Origin: Pseudolabrys sp.
Lineage (GTDB): Bacteria; Pseudomonadota; Alphaproteobacteria; Rhizobiales; Xanthobacteraceae
Assembly (NCBI GenBank): GCA_026125895.1
Contig: JAHCKG010000010.1
Location: 78,652 to 142,651 of the forward strand
DNA: 64,000 nucleotides
Direction of reading: 5' to 3'
Part shown: piece after piece, positions 51,277 to 59,076 of the stretch
How positions within the stretch are numbered: position 1 is the first letter of the stretch
Layout of the letters: each line of letters starts with the position of its first letter
Translations under genes and position numbers: made by a program
Notes under the pieces: generated by a model
The model's input: the letters and a program-made list of their open reading frames with translations, nothing else
What the model was told of the DNA's origin: nothing
Database searches by the model: none

Positions 51277-51491
51277 AATTCTCCCGGCAAAATCGCGAGG
51301 TCGCGCGGCGCGGCCTACTGCATCCGGGAAGCCGGGAGGATCGGCCCGCGTCCGGGCAATTCCTTTCCCTGATGCAGACGCCGCTGCAATCCCGCCGTGA
51401 GGCGGTATGTCCCCGTGCCGGATGGTCTGGCCCGATGGATCGCTTGGCCCGTCGTGAGACGCGCCTTTCCCATGATGGAGAACTACAATGA
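51273..51491 (+). CDS. Possible 72-aa protein between coupled genes
   Basis: A basic, Arg-rich 72-aa frame joined by ATGA overlaps to the gene before it and the capsid gene after it. The composition (RRGLLHPGSREDRPASG) is not clearly protein-like and resembles an out-of-frame reading, so it may only serve translational coupling or be spurious. Low confidence. Confidence 0.3.
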   Translation: MKFSRQNREVARRGLLHPGSREDRPASGQFLSLMQTPLQSRREAVCPRAGWSGPMDRLARRETRLSHDGELQ

Positions 51492-52810
51492 AGCTTCATG
51501 AACTGCAGGAGGCGCGCGCAAATGCCGTCGTGGCTATGCGCGCGCTCTCCGATCTCGCTGAAACCGAAAAACGCGATCTCACGTCCGACGAGGACAAGAA
51601 GTTCGGCGATCTCAAGAAAGAGATCGGCGATCTCGACAAGAAAATCGGCCGCGCGCAAACGCTGGCCGATGCCGAGCGCAGCGCCCCGGCCGTCGTGCAT
51701 GGCAAGCTCGGCGACGGTGCGTTCGAGGAGCGCGCCCGCGATTTTTCCGTCGTTAAGGCTATTCGCGCTTCGCTGCCGCGTGATCTCGGCGGCGGCGACG
51801 TTGATGCCGGGTTCGAGCGCGAGATCAGCGCCGAAGTAGCCCGCCGCAGCGGTCGCGCCTTCCAAGGCATCGCCGTTCCCGATCAGGTGTTCTTGCAGGA
51901 AAAGCGGACGTTACTCGTCGGATCGAGCGCGGCCGATCTCGTGCCGAACGTGCATCGGGCAGACCTGTTCATTGACCGCCTTCGCTCGCAGCTCGCGACC
52001 GAACGGCTTGGCGCAACGGTGCTCGACGGCCTGATTGGCACGGTCGACATTCCGCGCCAGACCGGCAGCTCGACGGCGCAGTGGGTCGGCGAAGATGGTT
52101 CGCTCACCGAAACCGACGCGGCATTCGACGATGTGACACTCGCGCCCAAGACGGTCGGCGCGATGACGAGCTACAGCCGGCGCACGCTCCTGAATGCCTC
52201 GCCGTCGATCGAACAGATTGTCCGCAATGACCTTGCGGCCATTATCGCACGCGCGATCGACAACAAGGCCATGCTGGGCGATGCATCGAACAACACCCCG
52301 CGCGGCATCGTGCACACGAGCGGCGTCACCGAGATCGCCACGGGCGGGGAACCGACCTGGGACAAGATGTTGGAGTTCATTGCGTCCGTCGAGGCGGAAG
52401 ACGCCAACATGGGGTCGCTGGGCTGGGCACTGAATGCCTGGGCCGTGAAAAAGCTGCGCTCCACCACCAAGGTCACGGCGGATGGAAGCGCCGGCTTCCT
52501 GATGGACGCGCCCGGCCAACTCGCCGGCTACGCTGCGGCAGTAACGTCCGCTCTGCCCGGCGCGCTCACGGATGGCGGCTCTCCCGGCTCTCCGATCCCG
52601 GCCACGCTGATCTATGGCGACTGGTCGTCGCTGCTGATCGGCTATTGGTCCGGCGTCGACATCCTGCTCAACCCCTATGAGACCACGGCCTATGCCAAGG
52701 GCCGCGTGCTCGTGCGCGCCATGCGCGACGTGGACGTGCAGGTGCGTCATCCGGAAAGCTTCGCTTTCGCCGACGACATGGCCGTCACCCCGGCCGAGGA
52801 AGAGGCGTAA
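51488..52810 (+). CDS. HK97-fold major capsid protein
   Basis: A 440-aa capsid protein. Residues about 1-65 form a charged coiled-coil delta/scaffold domain (KKFGDLKKEIGDLDKKIGRAQ). The mature domain runs from about 110, with the N-arm and E-loop, the TAQWVGEDGSLTETDAAFDDVTL region typical of HK97-type capsids (about 195-215), the spine helix near SPSIEQIVRNDLAAIIARAIDNKAML, and P-domain strands to DVQVRHPESFAF. GGAG lies upstream of the ATG. The protease gene follows four bases after the stop. Intact. Confidence 0.94.
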   Translation: MKLHELQEARANAVVAMRALSDLAETEKRDLTSDEDKKFGDLKKEIGDLDKKIGRAQTLADAERSAPAVVHGKLGDGAFEERARDFSVVKAIRASLPRDLGGGDVDAGFEREISAEVARRSGRAFQGIAVPDQVFLQEKRTLLVGSSAADLVPNVHRADLFIDRLRSQLATERLGATVLDGLIGTVDIPRQTGSSTAQWVGEDGSLTETDAAFDDVTLAPKTVGAMTSYSRRTLLNASPSIEQIVRNDLAAIIARAIDNKAMLGDASNNTPRGIVHTSGVTEIATGGEPTWDKMLEFIASVEAEDANMGSLGWALNAWAVKKLRSTTKVTADGSAGFLMDAPGQLAGYAAAVTSALPGALTDGGSPGSPIPATLIYGDWSSLLIGYWSGVDILLNPYETTAYAKGRVLVRAMRDVDVQVRHPESFAFADDMAVTPAEEEA

Positions 52811-52814
52811 GCCG

Positions 52815-53369
52815 ATGACGATCGAACGCCGTTGCGCGATCGAGCTGCGGGCCGGTGGGGACAAAAAGTCCCCCCGGCTTGTCGGCCATGCCGCGATCTT
52901 CAACTCCCCGTCGCAAGACCTTGGGGGCTTTACCGAGATCGTGCTGCCCGGCGCGTTCACGCGCACGCTAAAGACCGATCGCGACCCGCTCGCGCTCGTG
53001 CAGCACATGCCGCAACTCGTGCTTGGTCGCCGATCCGCCGGAACGCTCAAGCTGTCCGAAGATAGCAAGGGTCTCGCCTTCGAGATCGACGTGCCGGACA
53101 CCACGACGGCGCGAGACCTGATTGTCAGTGTCGAGCGCGGCGACGTGCGCGGCGCTTCCTTCGCATTCTCGACGCCGGCAGGCGGGGACCGTTGGGAGGT
53201 TCGCGGCGACAAGGTGATCCGCGAGCTGATCGACGTCGACCTTCACGAGATCACGATCACGGCGCAGCCGGCCTATCTCGACACGTCGGTCGCCCGGCGC
53301 AGCTACGAATTGAAATTCGCGCCGACGCCGCGCCTTCGTGCCGTGCGCCGCTTTCTGGAAACGGTGTGA
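52815..53369 (+). CDS. HK97 prohead protease
   Basis: A 184-aa protease of the U35 (HK97 gp4) family that cuts the capsid delta domain. The fold is marked by LVGHAAIFNSPSQDLGGFTEIVLPGAF, LVQHMPQLVLGRRSAGTLKL with the catalytic His, and RGASFAFSTP with the nucleophile Ser. The gene order here (capsid, protease, portal) is the reverse of the HK97 order portal-protease-capsid. The ATG at 52815 follows the capsid stop by four bases; an upstream extension is shadow. Confidence 0.92.
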   Translation: MTIERRCAIELRAGGDKKSPRLVGHAAIFNSPSQDLGGFTEIVLPGAFTRTLKTDRDPLALVQHMPQLVLGRRSAGTLKLSEDSKGLAFEIDVPDTTTARDLIVSVERGDVRGASFAFSTPAGGDRWEVRGDKVIRELIDVDLHEITITAQPAYLDTSVARRSYELKFAPTPRLRAVRRFLETV

Positions 53370-53371
53370 GC

Positions 53372-54607
53372 ATGCAACACGCAACAGTCTCGACCGAAAA
53401 GCGATCGACGCCGACGACCTGGGACCTTATGCGAACTGGCGGCGACTACGCCTCCGACGCCGGCACCTACGTTTCGCCGTTCCTCGCGGAAAACCTTTCG
53501 ACCGTGTTCGCCTGTGTGCAGGTGATCTCCGAGACGGTCGCCATGCTTCCCGTGTTGCTCTACCGCAAAGGCGCGAACGGATCGCGCCTCGCGGATCTGT
53601 CGCACCCGCTGGCGCTGCTGTTCAGCGGAGATCCGAACGAGCGCCAGACGGCTGCCGAGTTCATCGAAATGGTGACGGCGCACTGCCTCTTGCGCGGCAA
53701 CGGCTACGCCGAGATCAAGCGCGACAACCAGGGCCAGGTCGTGGGCCTCGTGCCGTTCCATCCCGATCATGTCAGCGTGGTTCGCATCCCGCGCACCGGC
53801 CGCTATGCCTATGACGTGTCGCTGCCCGAAGGCGGCACGCGCCGGCTGCTGCCGGAAGAAATGTTCCACCTCAAAGATCGCACCGATGACGGCGTGATCG
53901 GTAAGTCGCGACTCGCGCGGACCCGCGAGACGTTCGGCGCGGCGATGGCGACGGAACGCTATGCGGCGTCGACATTCAAGAACGGCGCGAGCATGTCGGG
54001 CATCCTCTCGCATCCTGAGCACCTTGGCGAGGAAGCGACAAAGAACCTGCGAGACAGCTTCAAGGCCACCTATGCGGGCGCGGACAAGGCCGGCGAGGTC
54101 GCCGTGCTCGAGGAAGGCTTGAAGTGGCAGCAAATCAGCGTGTCGCCCGACGACGCGCAAATGCTCGAAAGCCGCCGCTTTTCCGTCGAGCAACTGGCGC
54201 GCATCTATCGCGTGCCCGGCCCGGTGATCGGCGACTACAGCGGCGGCAACAACGCCAGCATTCAAGAGGTCGGGCGCTGGTTCTACTCGCACACGATCAT
54301 GCCGTGGCTCAACAAGTGGGAGCGCACGATCGAGCATAGCTTGCTGTCGACGCAGGCGCGGCGCTCCTACGAGGTCGAGATCGACGCCGACTTGCTTATG
54401 CGTGGCGACATGCTCACGCGGTTTCAGGCGTACCGCATCGCTCGCGAGATCGGCGTCTACAACGCCAACGAGCTTCGCAAGTTCGAGAAGGCCAACCCGC
54501 GCACCGATCCGGAAGCGGAAACCTATCTCGCGCCCTCCAACATGCAGCCCGAGCAAACCGGCCGGCCGATCGCCGATCGCGGCGGCGGCAACGCGGCGGA
54601 GGAATAG
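53372..54607 (+). CDS. Phage portal protein (HK97 family)
   Basis: A 411-aa portal that forms the dodecameric entry ring for DNA. The HK97-type pattern is complete: YVSPFLAENLSTVFACVQVISETVAMLPVLLYRK near the N-terminus, CLLRGNGYAEIKRD, and ARIYRVPGPVIGDYSGGNNASIQE (about 283-305), with a C-terminal Pro/Glu-rich tail. It starts two bases after the protease stop and is followed two bases later by the connector gene. Confidence 0.94.
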   Translation: MQHATVSTEKRSTPTTWDLMRTGGDYASDAGTYVSPFLAENLSTVFACVQVISETVAMLPVLLYRKGANGSRLADLSHPLALLFSGDPNERQTAAEFIEMVTAHCLLRGNGYAEIKRDNQGQVVGLVPFHPDHVSVVRIPRTGRYAYDVSLPEGGTRRLLPEEMFHLKDRTDDGVIGKSRLARTRETFGAAMATERYAASTFKNGASMSGILSHPEHLGEEATKNLRDSFKATYAGADKAGEVAVLEEGLKWQQISVSPDDAQMLESRRFSVEQLARIYRVPGPVIGDYSGGNNASIQEVGRWFYSHTIMPWLNKWERTIEHSLLSTQARRSYEVEIDADLLMRGDMLTRFQAYRIAREIGVYNANELRKFEKANPRTDPEAETYLAPSNMQPEQTGRPIADRGGGNAAEE

Positions 54608-54609
54608 CC

Positions 54610-55212
54610 ATGTCGCTCTATCTGGTCGAAGGCCCCGAACAAGACGACGTGCTTAGCCTTGCCGACGCCAAGCTGCATCTGCGGGTTGATTTCGACGACG
54701 ACGACGAGCTGATCGAAAGCTACGTCGCGACGGCAATCCAGAACATCGATGGGCGCGACGGCTGGCTTGGCCGTGCGATCGGCGAGCAGACTTGGGAGCT
54801 TCGGCTTTCGGAGTTCTGCGGCAACGAGATCAAAATCCCGCTGCCGCCGCTGATCGAAGTCGAAAGCGTGAAATACTATGACGCCGACGATGCCTTGCAG
54901 ACGCTCGCGCCGGGCGACTACGAGGTCGTGGGCATAGGCGGTTTCGGCAAGGCGCGCGTCGTGCTCAAGAGCGGCAAGCGGTGGCCGGAAATTGCGAAGC
55001 GTGCCGAGAACGTCGTGGTCCGTTTCCGCGCCGGGTATCCGACCGATGGCGGAAGTCCAGCGGCCCCGACCGTGCCCGCGCCGATACTTACGGCGATCAA
55101 GCGCCAGGTCGCCACCATGTACGAGAACCGCGAGGCCGTCGTGGTCAATGCGACCGTCACGAAACTGCCGGGCGGCGTCGAGGCGCTGCTTACGCCGCTG
55201 CGGGTGTGGTGA
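54610..55212 (+). CDS. Phage head-tail connector (gp6-like)
   Basis: A 200-aa connector protein (HK97 gp6/phiE125 gp8 family) forming the ring below the portal. Features: MSLYLVEGPEQDDVLSLADAKLHLRVDFDDDDELIESYVATA, the typical N-terminal helices, then GWLGRAIGEQTWEL, IPLPPLIEVESVKYYD and VRFRAGYP. The C-terminus predicts a helix against the portal. It lies two bases after the portal gene and shares one base with the next start. Confidence 0.9.
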   Translation: MSLYLVEGPEQDDVLSLADAKLHLRVDFDDDDELIESYVATAIQNIDGRDGWLGRAIGEQTWELRLSEFCGNEIKIPLPPLIEVESVKYYDADDALQTLAPGDYEVVGIGGFGKARVVLKSGKRWPEIAKRAENVVVRFRAGYPTDGGSPAAPTVPAPILTAIKRQVATMYENREAVVVNATVTKLPGGVEALLTPLRVW

Positions 55213-55412
55213 TGGCTAGAAGCGCGTGCACCTTCAGACAGCAAGACGTGACGCGCGCGCTGCGCGCCACGCTTGCGGCTGGTGTCGCGGTACTGCGGGT
55301 GGAGATCGATAAGGACGGAAAAATTATTCTTGTGACGGCCGGCGAGACGCCATCAGCACCGGCCGATGATCTGGACCGGGAGTTGGCAGAGTTCGAGGCG
55401 CGTAATGGTTAA
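55212..55412 (+). CDS. 66-aa hypothetical protein before the integrase
   Basis: A small protein with an RHH-like/compact alpha-beta look (QQDVTRALRATLAAGVAVLRVEIDKDGKIIL, in parts) and an acidic tail. Its ATG overlaps the connector stop (TGATG), and its stop lies inside the start region of the integrase gene. Similar small ORFs often precede integrases in rhizobial elements. Possible role: excision control. Not proven. Confidence 0.6.
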   Translation: MARSACTFRQQDVTRALRATLAAGVAVLRVEIDKDGKIILVTAGETPSAPADDLDRELAEFEARNG

Positions 55413-56421
55413 GGTTGATTTGAAGGGCATCGCGAAGGTCAAGGCCAAAGGCCATACCTATTACTACGCTTGGCGCGGCGGACCGCGCCTCCGTGGCGAG
55501 CCGGGCACGCCCGAGTTCATGGCATCGTACAATGAGGCCATTGAGGATCGGCGCACGCCCGATAAGAGCCGTTTCCGTTTCGTCGTTGCCGACTACAAGG
55601 CGAGCGCAGAATACAGGAAGCTGGCCACGTCGACGCGCGAGCAATGGGGCAAGTGGCTCGACCGCATTGCCGAGTATTTCGGCGAGCTGCGGATCGCTCA
55701 ATTCGACAGGCCCGAGAAAATCCGGCCGGTGATCCGGCGTTGGCGCAATCAATGGGCTGAGACGCCGCGCACCGCCGACTACGCATTGCAAGTTCTGTCG
55801 CGCGTAATCGCGCACGCCGTTGACCCTCTCGGCAAGATCGCCGGCAATCCGTGCGAGGGCATCAAGCACCTGTACAACAATGATCGCTCCGAGATCATTT
55901 GGACGGATGCCGATGTCGAGCACATCAAGAAAAAGTGCTCCGATGAGATCGCCCTTGCAGTCGATCTGGCGGGCCACACTGGTTTGCGGCTGGGCGATCT
56001 TCTGCGGTTGTCCTGGTCTCATGTCGGCGACGACGCTATCGTACTCGCGACGGGCAAGAGCCGTCACCGCCGCGAGGCGATAATTCCGCTCTACGGCGCG
56101 CTTCGCGATGTTCTGGCGCGTATTCCCAAGCGCGCGACCACGATCTTGACGAACAGCCGCCGTCGCCCGTGGACGGCTGACGGCTTCGGCAGCTCCTTCA
56201 ATAAGGCCAAGATCGACGCTGGCCTGTCTGAGCGGGATTTGCACTTCAACGATTTGCGGGGAACGGCGGCGACGAAGTTCTACATCGCCGGTTTCAGCAT
56301 GCGCGAGATCGCTGAAACGCTCGCGTGGGAAGAAGAGAACGTCGAGAAAATCATCCGTCGCTACGTCGGACGTGCGGCCGCCATCAAGGCGCGGATCAAG
56401 AAGCTGGAGGCCAGAGAGTGA
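55405..56421 (+). CDS. int: Tyrosine recombinase/integrase of the element
   Basis: A 338-aa phage-type integrase. The N-terminal part is a small DNA-binding and core-binding region; the catalytic domain (about 175-325) has Arg in HTGLRLGDLLRL, a beta-hairpin Lys in ATGKSRHRREAI, His and Arg in LHFNDLRGTAAT, and Tyr in IIRRYVGRAA. The second-histidine position reads Trp in LAWEEENVEK, which is tolerated in the family. It ends 52 bases before attR, as expected for an integrase recognising tRNA-Gly. Start ATG 55405 overlaps the preceding stop. Confidence 0.92.
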   Translation: MVKVDLKGIAKVKAKGHTYYYAWRGGPRLRGEPGTPEFMASYNEAIEDRRTPDKSRFRFVVADYKASAEYRKLATSTREQWGKWLDRIAEYFGELRIAQFDRPEKIRPVIRRWRNQWAETPRTADYALQVLSRVIAHAVDPLGKIAGNPCEGIKHLYNNDRSEIIWTDADVEHIKKKCSDEIALAVDLAGHTGLRLGDLLRLSWSHVGDDAIVLATGKSRHRREAIIPLYGALRDVLARIPKRATTILTNSRRRPWTADGFGSSFNKAKIDAGLSERDLHFNDLRGTAATKFYIAGFSMREIAETLAWEEENVEKIIRRYVGRAAAIKARIKKLEARE

Positions 56422-56432
56422 ACAATTCCTGC

Positions 56433-56456
56433 AAAACCGTCGACAAAACCGTCGAC
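56433..56456. repeat. Tandem 12-base duplication beside attR
   Basis: AAAACCGTCGAC occurs twice head to tail just inside the right end. Position and size fit integrase arm-type binding sites; not proven. Confidence 0.4.
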
Positions 56457-56473
56457 GCAAATCCAGCTAAGTC

Positions 56474-56521
56474 TTGGAGCGGGCGAAGGGAATCGAACCC
56501 TCGTATGCAGCTTGGGAAGCT
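56474..56521. repeat. attR: 48-base direct repeat within tRNA-Gly
   Basis: Identical to 45798-45845. The 48 bases cover the tRNA-Gly 3' part from the anticodon stem to just past CCA. The 5' part of the tRNA lies outside the element, so integration left the gene intact. Confidence 0.95.
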
Positions 56522-56548
56522 GCCGTTCTACCATTGAACTACGCCCGC
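56475..56548 (-). tRNA. tRNA-Gly (anticodon CCC)
   Basis: On the minus strand the 74-base sequence begins GCGGGCG and ends CGCCCGC-T-CCA, so the acceptor stem pairs perfectly and CCA is encoded. The anticodon stem GCAGC/GCTGC holds the 7-base loop TTCCCAA, giving anticodon CCC (56514-56516). The T arm GAGGGTTCGATTCCCTT is typical. It is the integration site of the 10.7 kb element. Confidence 0.95.
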
Positions 56549-56615
56549 ATCGGCGGGGAGATTTAGCACAGCCCGACAAAAACGCCAGACGGCCGCGGGC
56601 GCGCCTGGCGTCGGC

Positions 56616-56873
56616 TCACGCCTGACGGCGTCCGCTGATCAGGCCCCAGATCGTCAGCACGATGATGGCGCCGACAACCGCGCCGATAAAGCCGGCCGCC
56701 TGGCCGGGCTGATACCAGCCGATCTGCTGGCCGAGCCAGGTGGCGACGAAGGCGCCGACAATGCCGAGCACCGTGGTCAGGATGAAGCCGGACGGTTCGT
56801 TCGGTCCCGGCGAGATGAATTTGGCGACGACGCCGGCGAGGAAGCCGATAATGATCGTCCAGATGATGCTCAT
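56616..56873 (-). CDS. GlsB/YeaQ/YmgE family small membrane protein
   Basis: An 85-aa protein with three TM helices and the family's GFLAGVVAKFISPG and GFILTTVLGIVGAFVATWLGQQIGWY motifs. These transglycosylase-associated proteins (PF04226) are linked to stress and envelope conditions in enterobacteria but have no proven enzyme activity. Start at ATG 56873. It lies on the same strand as the acetyltransferase gene upstream, about 35 bases away, but the two need not be functionally linked. Confidence 0.85.
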   Translation of the reverse strand: MSIIWTIIIGFLAGVVAKFISPGPNEPSGFILTTVLGIVGAFVATWLGQQIGWYQPGQAAGFIGAVVGAIIVLTIWGLISGRRQA

Positions 56874-56908
56874 GAAGTCCCCCTGTGATCCGTCAGGCCC
56901 ATAACGCG

Positions 56909-57493
56909 TCAGACGGAACTTGGTTTCCGCTCCGCCTCCTCCGCCGTGATCTCCCGCACCACGCGGCAGGGGTTGCCGGCGGCGAACATGCCCGCTGGGA
57001 TGTCGCGTGACACCACGCTGCCGGCGCCGATCACGGCCCGCGCGCCGATGCACACGCCGGGCAGGATGATGGCGCCGCCGCCGATCCAGACGTCCGATCC
57101 GATCTCGATCGGCTTGCCGAATTCCTTGCGCCGGCGCTCGGCGGCGTCCCACGGATGCATCGGCGTCAGGATCTGCACCGACGGTCCGAACAAGGTGAAG
57201 CTGCCGATGCGTACCGGGCACACGTCGAGCACGATGCAATTGAAGTTGAAGAATACCCGCTCGCCGAGCTCGATATTGGCGCCGTAGTCGCAGAAGAACG
57301 GCGGCTGCATCCACACCGTGTCACCGCCGGCGCCGAACAACTCCGTCACGATGCGGCGACGCGTGTCGCTATCGGCTTCGGGCGCAGCATTCAGCAACTG
57401 GCAAAGATTGCGCGCCCGCGTGCGCGCGGTGACGAGCTCCGGATCTATCGGATCGTAGAGCTCACCCGCGATCATCCTGTCGCGTTCGGTCAT
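56909..57493 (-). CDS. Sugar O-acetyltransferase (Maa/NodL/LacA type)
   Basis: A 194-aa left-handed beta-helix acetyltransferase. An N-terminal Maa helix region (MTERDRMIAGELYDPIDPEL) precedes the hexapeptide-repeat coil; TPMHPWDAAERR carries the catalytic His region. GSDVWIGGGAIILPGVCIG and GAGSVVSRDIPAGMFAAGNPCRVV form the acetyl-CoA site. It could acetylate maltose/glucose or a Nod-factor-like saccharide; the family alone does not decide. AGGAG lies seven bases before ATG 57493, which decides the start. Confidence 0.9.
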   Translation of the reverse strand: MTERDRMIAGELYDPIDPELVTARTRARNLCQLLNAAPEADSDTRRRIVTELFGAGGDTVWMQPPFFCDYGANIELGERVFFNFNCIVLDVCPVRIGSFTLFGPSVQILTPMHPWDAAERRRKEFGKPIEIGSDVWIGGGAIILPGVCIGARAVIGAGSVVSRDIPAGMFAAGNPCRVVREITAEEAERKPSSV

Positions 57494-57568
57494 TCCGGTC
57501 TCCTGCTGGTCGCTCAGCAGGGTCAAGCCGGGGCGCGCAAGATCGGTTCCGGCGTGCGGCGTCGCGGG

Positions 57569-58684
57569 CTAGACCTTGAAATGCTTGGAGAGCTTTAGGC
57601 TCTGCGCCTGGTAGTTCGAACCGATGCCCTGCCCGTACAGCGTTTTCGGCATACCGAGCATCTTCTCGTAAACCAGGCGGCCGACGATCTGGCCGTGCTC
57701 GAGGATGAACGGCACTTCGCGCGAGCGCACTTCGAGCACCGCGCGCGAGCCTTTGCCGCCGGCGCCGGCATAGCCGAAGCCGGGGTCGAAGAAGCCGGCA
57801 TAGTGCACGCGGAATTCGCCGACCAGCGGATCGAACGGCACCATCTCCGCCGCGTAGGCCGGCGGCACCTGCACCGCCTCTTTCGATGCGAGAATGTAGA
57901 ACTCGTCGGGATCGAGGATCAGGCGTTGATCGGGCCGCGCGTCGATCGGCTCCCAGAAGTCGGCGACGTCGTAGCCGCCGCGGCGCTCGACATCGATCAC
58001 CGCGGTGTGACGCTTGGCGCGATAGCCGACGATGCCGGGCCGTCCCGCGCCGGCAATGGTGCCGGAGAGATCGACGCTGACGGCGATGCCGTCCGAGAGG
58101 TCGGCGCCGTCGGCGTCGACGAGACGCTCCTTGGCGTGCAGCGCCTTCAATGCGTCGGCATCGAGCTGGGCGTGGCCGTGACGAAAACGGATCTGCGATA
58201 GCCGCGCGCCCTCGCGCACCAGCACCGGGAAGGTGCGCGGCGAAATCTCGGCGTAGAGCGGGCCGTGATAGCCAGCCTCGATGCGATCGAAGCCGCGCAT
58301 CTCGTCGGCGATGACGCGCGTGAACACGTCGAGGCGGCCGGTCGAGCTCTTCGGGTTGGCGGCGGCGGCGATGTCGGCGGGTAGCGCCAGGCTCTCGAGC
58401 AGCGGCACGATGTAGACGCAGCCGGTCTCCAGCACCGCGCCCTCTTTCAGCGAAAACTGGTGCAGCGTCAGTTCCTCGATGCGGCGGGCGACCTTGGCGG
58501 TGCCGGGCAGGAACGAGGCGCGCACGCGATAGGCCACCGAGCCGAGCCGCAAATCGAGGCTCGCGGGCTGGATCTGGTCGGGTGCGAAATCCTTCTCGCG
58601 CCGGATCGCGCCATCGGCGGCGAGCTGCTCGATCATGCTGTCGGGCAGAATGCCCCGCTCGTCTTTGGAAAAGGAAAGTGCCAA
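57569..58684 (-). CDS. dcd: 2'-deoxycytidine 5'-triphosphate deaminase (long form)
   Basis: A 371-aa protein of the PF06559 family, the alphaproteobacterial dCTP deaminase about twice the length of E. coli Dcd. It would make dUTP for dTMP synthesis. Dcd/dUTPase-like motifs occur in both halves: ASLDLRLGSVAYRVRASFL and NPKSSTGRLDVFTRVIAD in the first; GYRAKRHTAVIDVE and HYAGFFDPGFGYAG in the second. This suggests two fused jelly-roll domains. The start appears to be TTG (58684), with an ATG 17 codons inside; a GTC/AGG-like site precedes the TTG. A palindromic repeat lies upstream. Confidence 0.88.
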   Translation of the reverse strand: MALSFSKDERGILPDSMIEQLAADGAIRREKDFAPDQIQPASLDLRLGSVAYRVRASFLPGTAKVARRIEELTLHQFSLKEGAVLETGCVYIVPLLESLALPADIAAAANPKSSTGRLDVFTRVIADEMRGFDRIEAGYHGPLYAEISPRTFPVLVREGARLSQIRFRHGHAQLDADALKALHAKERLVDADGADLSDGIAVSVDLSGTIAGAGRPGIVGYRAKRHTAVIDVERRGGYDVADFWEPIDARPDQRLILDPDEFYILASKEAVQVPPAYAAEMVPFDPLVGEFRVHYAGFFDPGFGYAGAGGKGSRAVLEVRSREVPFILEHGQIVGRLVYEKMLGMPKTLYGQGIGSNYQAQSLKLSKHFKV

Positions 58685-58701
58685 GACGCCTACACCTCAA
58701 T

Positions 58702-58822
58702 CCGTCATCCTGAGGTGCGAGCCGCGTCAGCGGCGAGCCTCGAAGGATGTACGGCCACAGAACCCCGGGCCGTCGCCCTTCGAGGCTCGGCCGCACGGCG
58801 GCCTCGCGCCTCAGGGTGACGG
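58702..58822. repeat. Palindromic intergenic repeat (family 3)
   Basis: The ends CCGTCATCCTGAGG and CCTCAGGGTGACGG are near-perfect inverted complements, with an inner pair GCGAGCCTCGAAGG and CCTTCGAGGCTCGG. This is the widespread GTCATCCTGAGG repeat of Hyphomicrobiales, here between dcd and the metZ leader. Confidence 0.75.
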
Positions 58823-58892
58823 GATCAGGGTCCGATCTAACCCAACGGGCCGCTTGACGGGAAGCGGACCGGGCCGCTAAAACCCCTTTTAT

Positions 58893-58952
58893 CCCGTGGT
58901 CATTTGAGCCGGCCGGCTTGCAGCCACGTAAAATAAATCGCTAAAAGGCCGA
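58893..58952 (+). ncRNA. SAM-II riboswitch
   Basis: The leader of metZ matches the SAM-II (metA-type) aptamer: CCCGTGGTCATTTGAGCC, then GGCCGGCTTGCAGCCACGT, then AAATCGCTAAAAGGCC. The invariant ATTTGA, GCAGCCACGT and CGCTAAA blocks needed for the H-type pseudoknot are all present in order. S-adenosylmethionine binding lowers expression of the gene downstream. The element lies about 125 bases before the metZ start and is followed by a terminator hairpin at 59001. Confidence 0.93.
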
Positions 58953-59000
58953 GAACATGATGCCCCAGGGCGCAACGCCCGTTGACGGACATATATGGGC

Positions 59001-59033
59001 CCGGCCGAGGAGCTTCCTCCGGCCGGTTTTTTA
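59001..59033 (+). terminator. Riboswitch-controlled terminator in the metZ leader
   Basis: The arms CCGGCCGAGGA and TCCTCCGGCCGG form a strong hairpin, followed by a run of six T residues. It lies about 50 bases after the SAM-II aptamer and 44 bases before the metZ start, fitting transcription attenuation. The aptamer's own GGCCGG block could compete for pairing with the terminator arm. Confidence 0.85.
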
Positions 59034-59076
59034 TTGGCTGAACGCAGCCGCGCCCGCGTCCGGCCGAAGGAGCAGA

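Larger units (their letters stand above)
45798..56521. mobile_element. Integrated phage-satellite-like element in tRNA-Gly(CCC)
   Basis: A 10.7 kb element bounded by perfect 48-base direct repeats (45798-45845 and 56474-56521). The right repeat is the 3' part of an intact tRNA-Gly gene, the left one a displaced copy. Next to the right repeat is a tyrosine integrase. The content is a head-only morphogenesis set: HK97 capsid, protease, portal, large terminase, HNH nuclease, connector and head-closure adaptor, plus regulatory and unknown genes. No tail, baseplate or lysis gene was found, and no recognised small terminase. Most junctions are 4-base overlaps. Size and content match capsid-forming phage-inducible chromosomal islands better than a complete prophage; a decayed prophage is the alternative. 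Confidence 0.85.

Noticed and set aside
56325-56537. Separate 70-aa protein spanning attR
   Set aside because: Much of it is a reading of tRNA sequence (SGRRESNPRMQLGK), a familiar artefact; only the GTG at 56418 is interesting, and only for the excised form.
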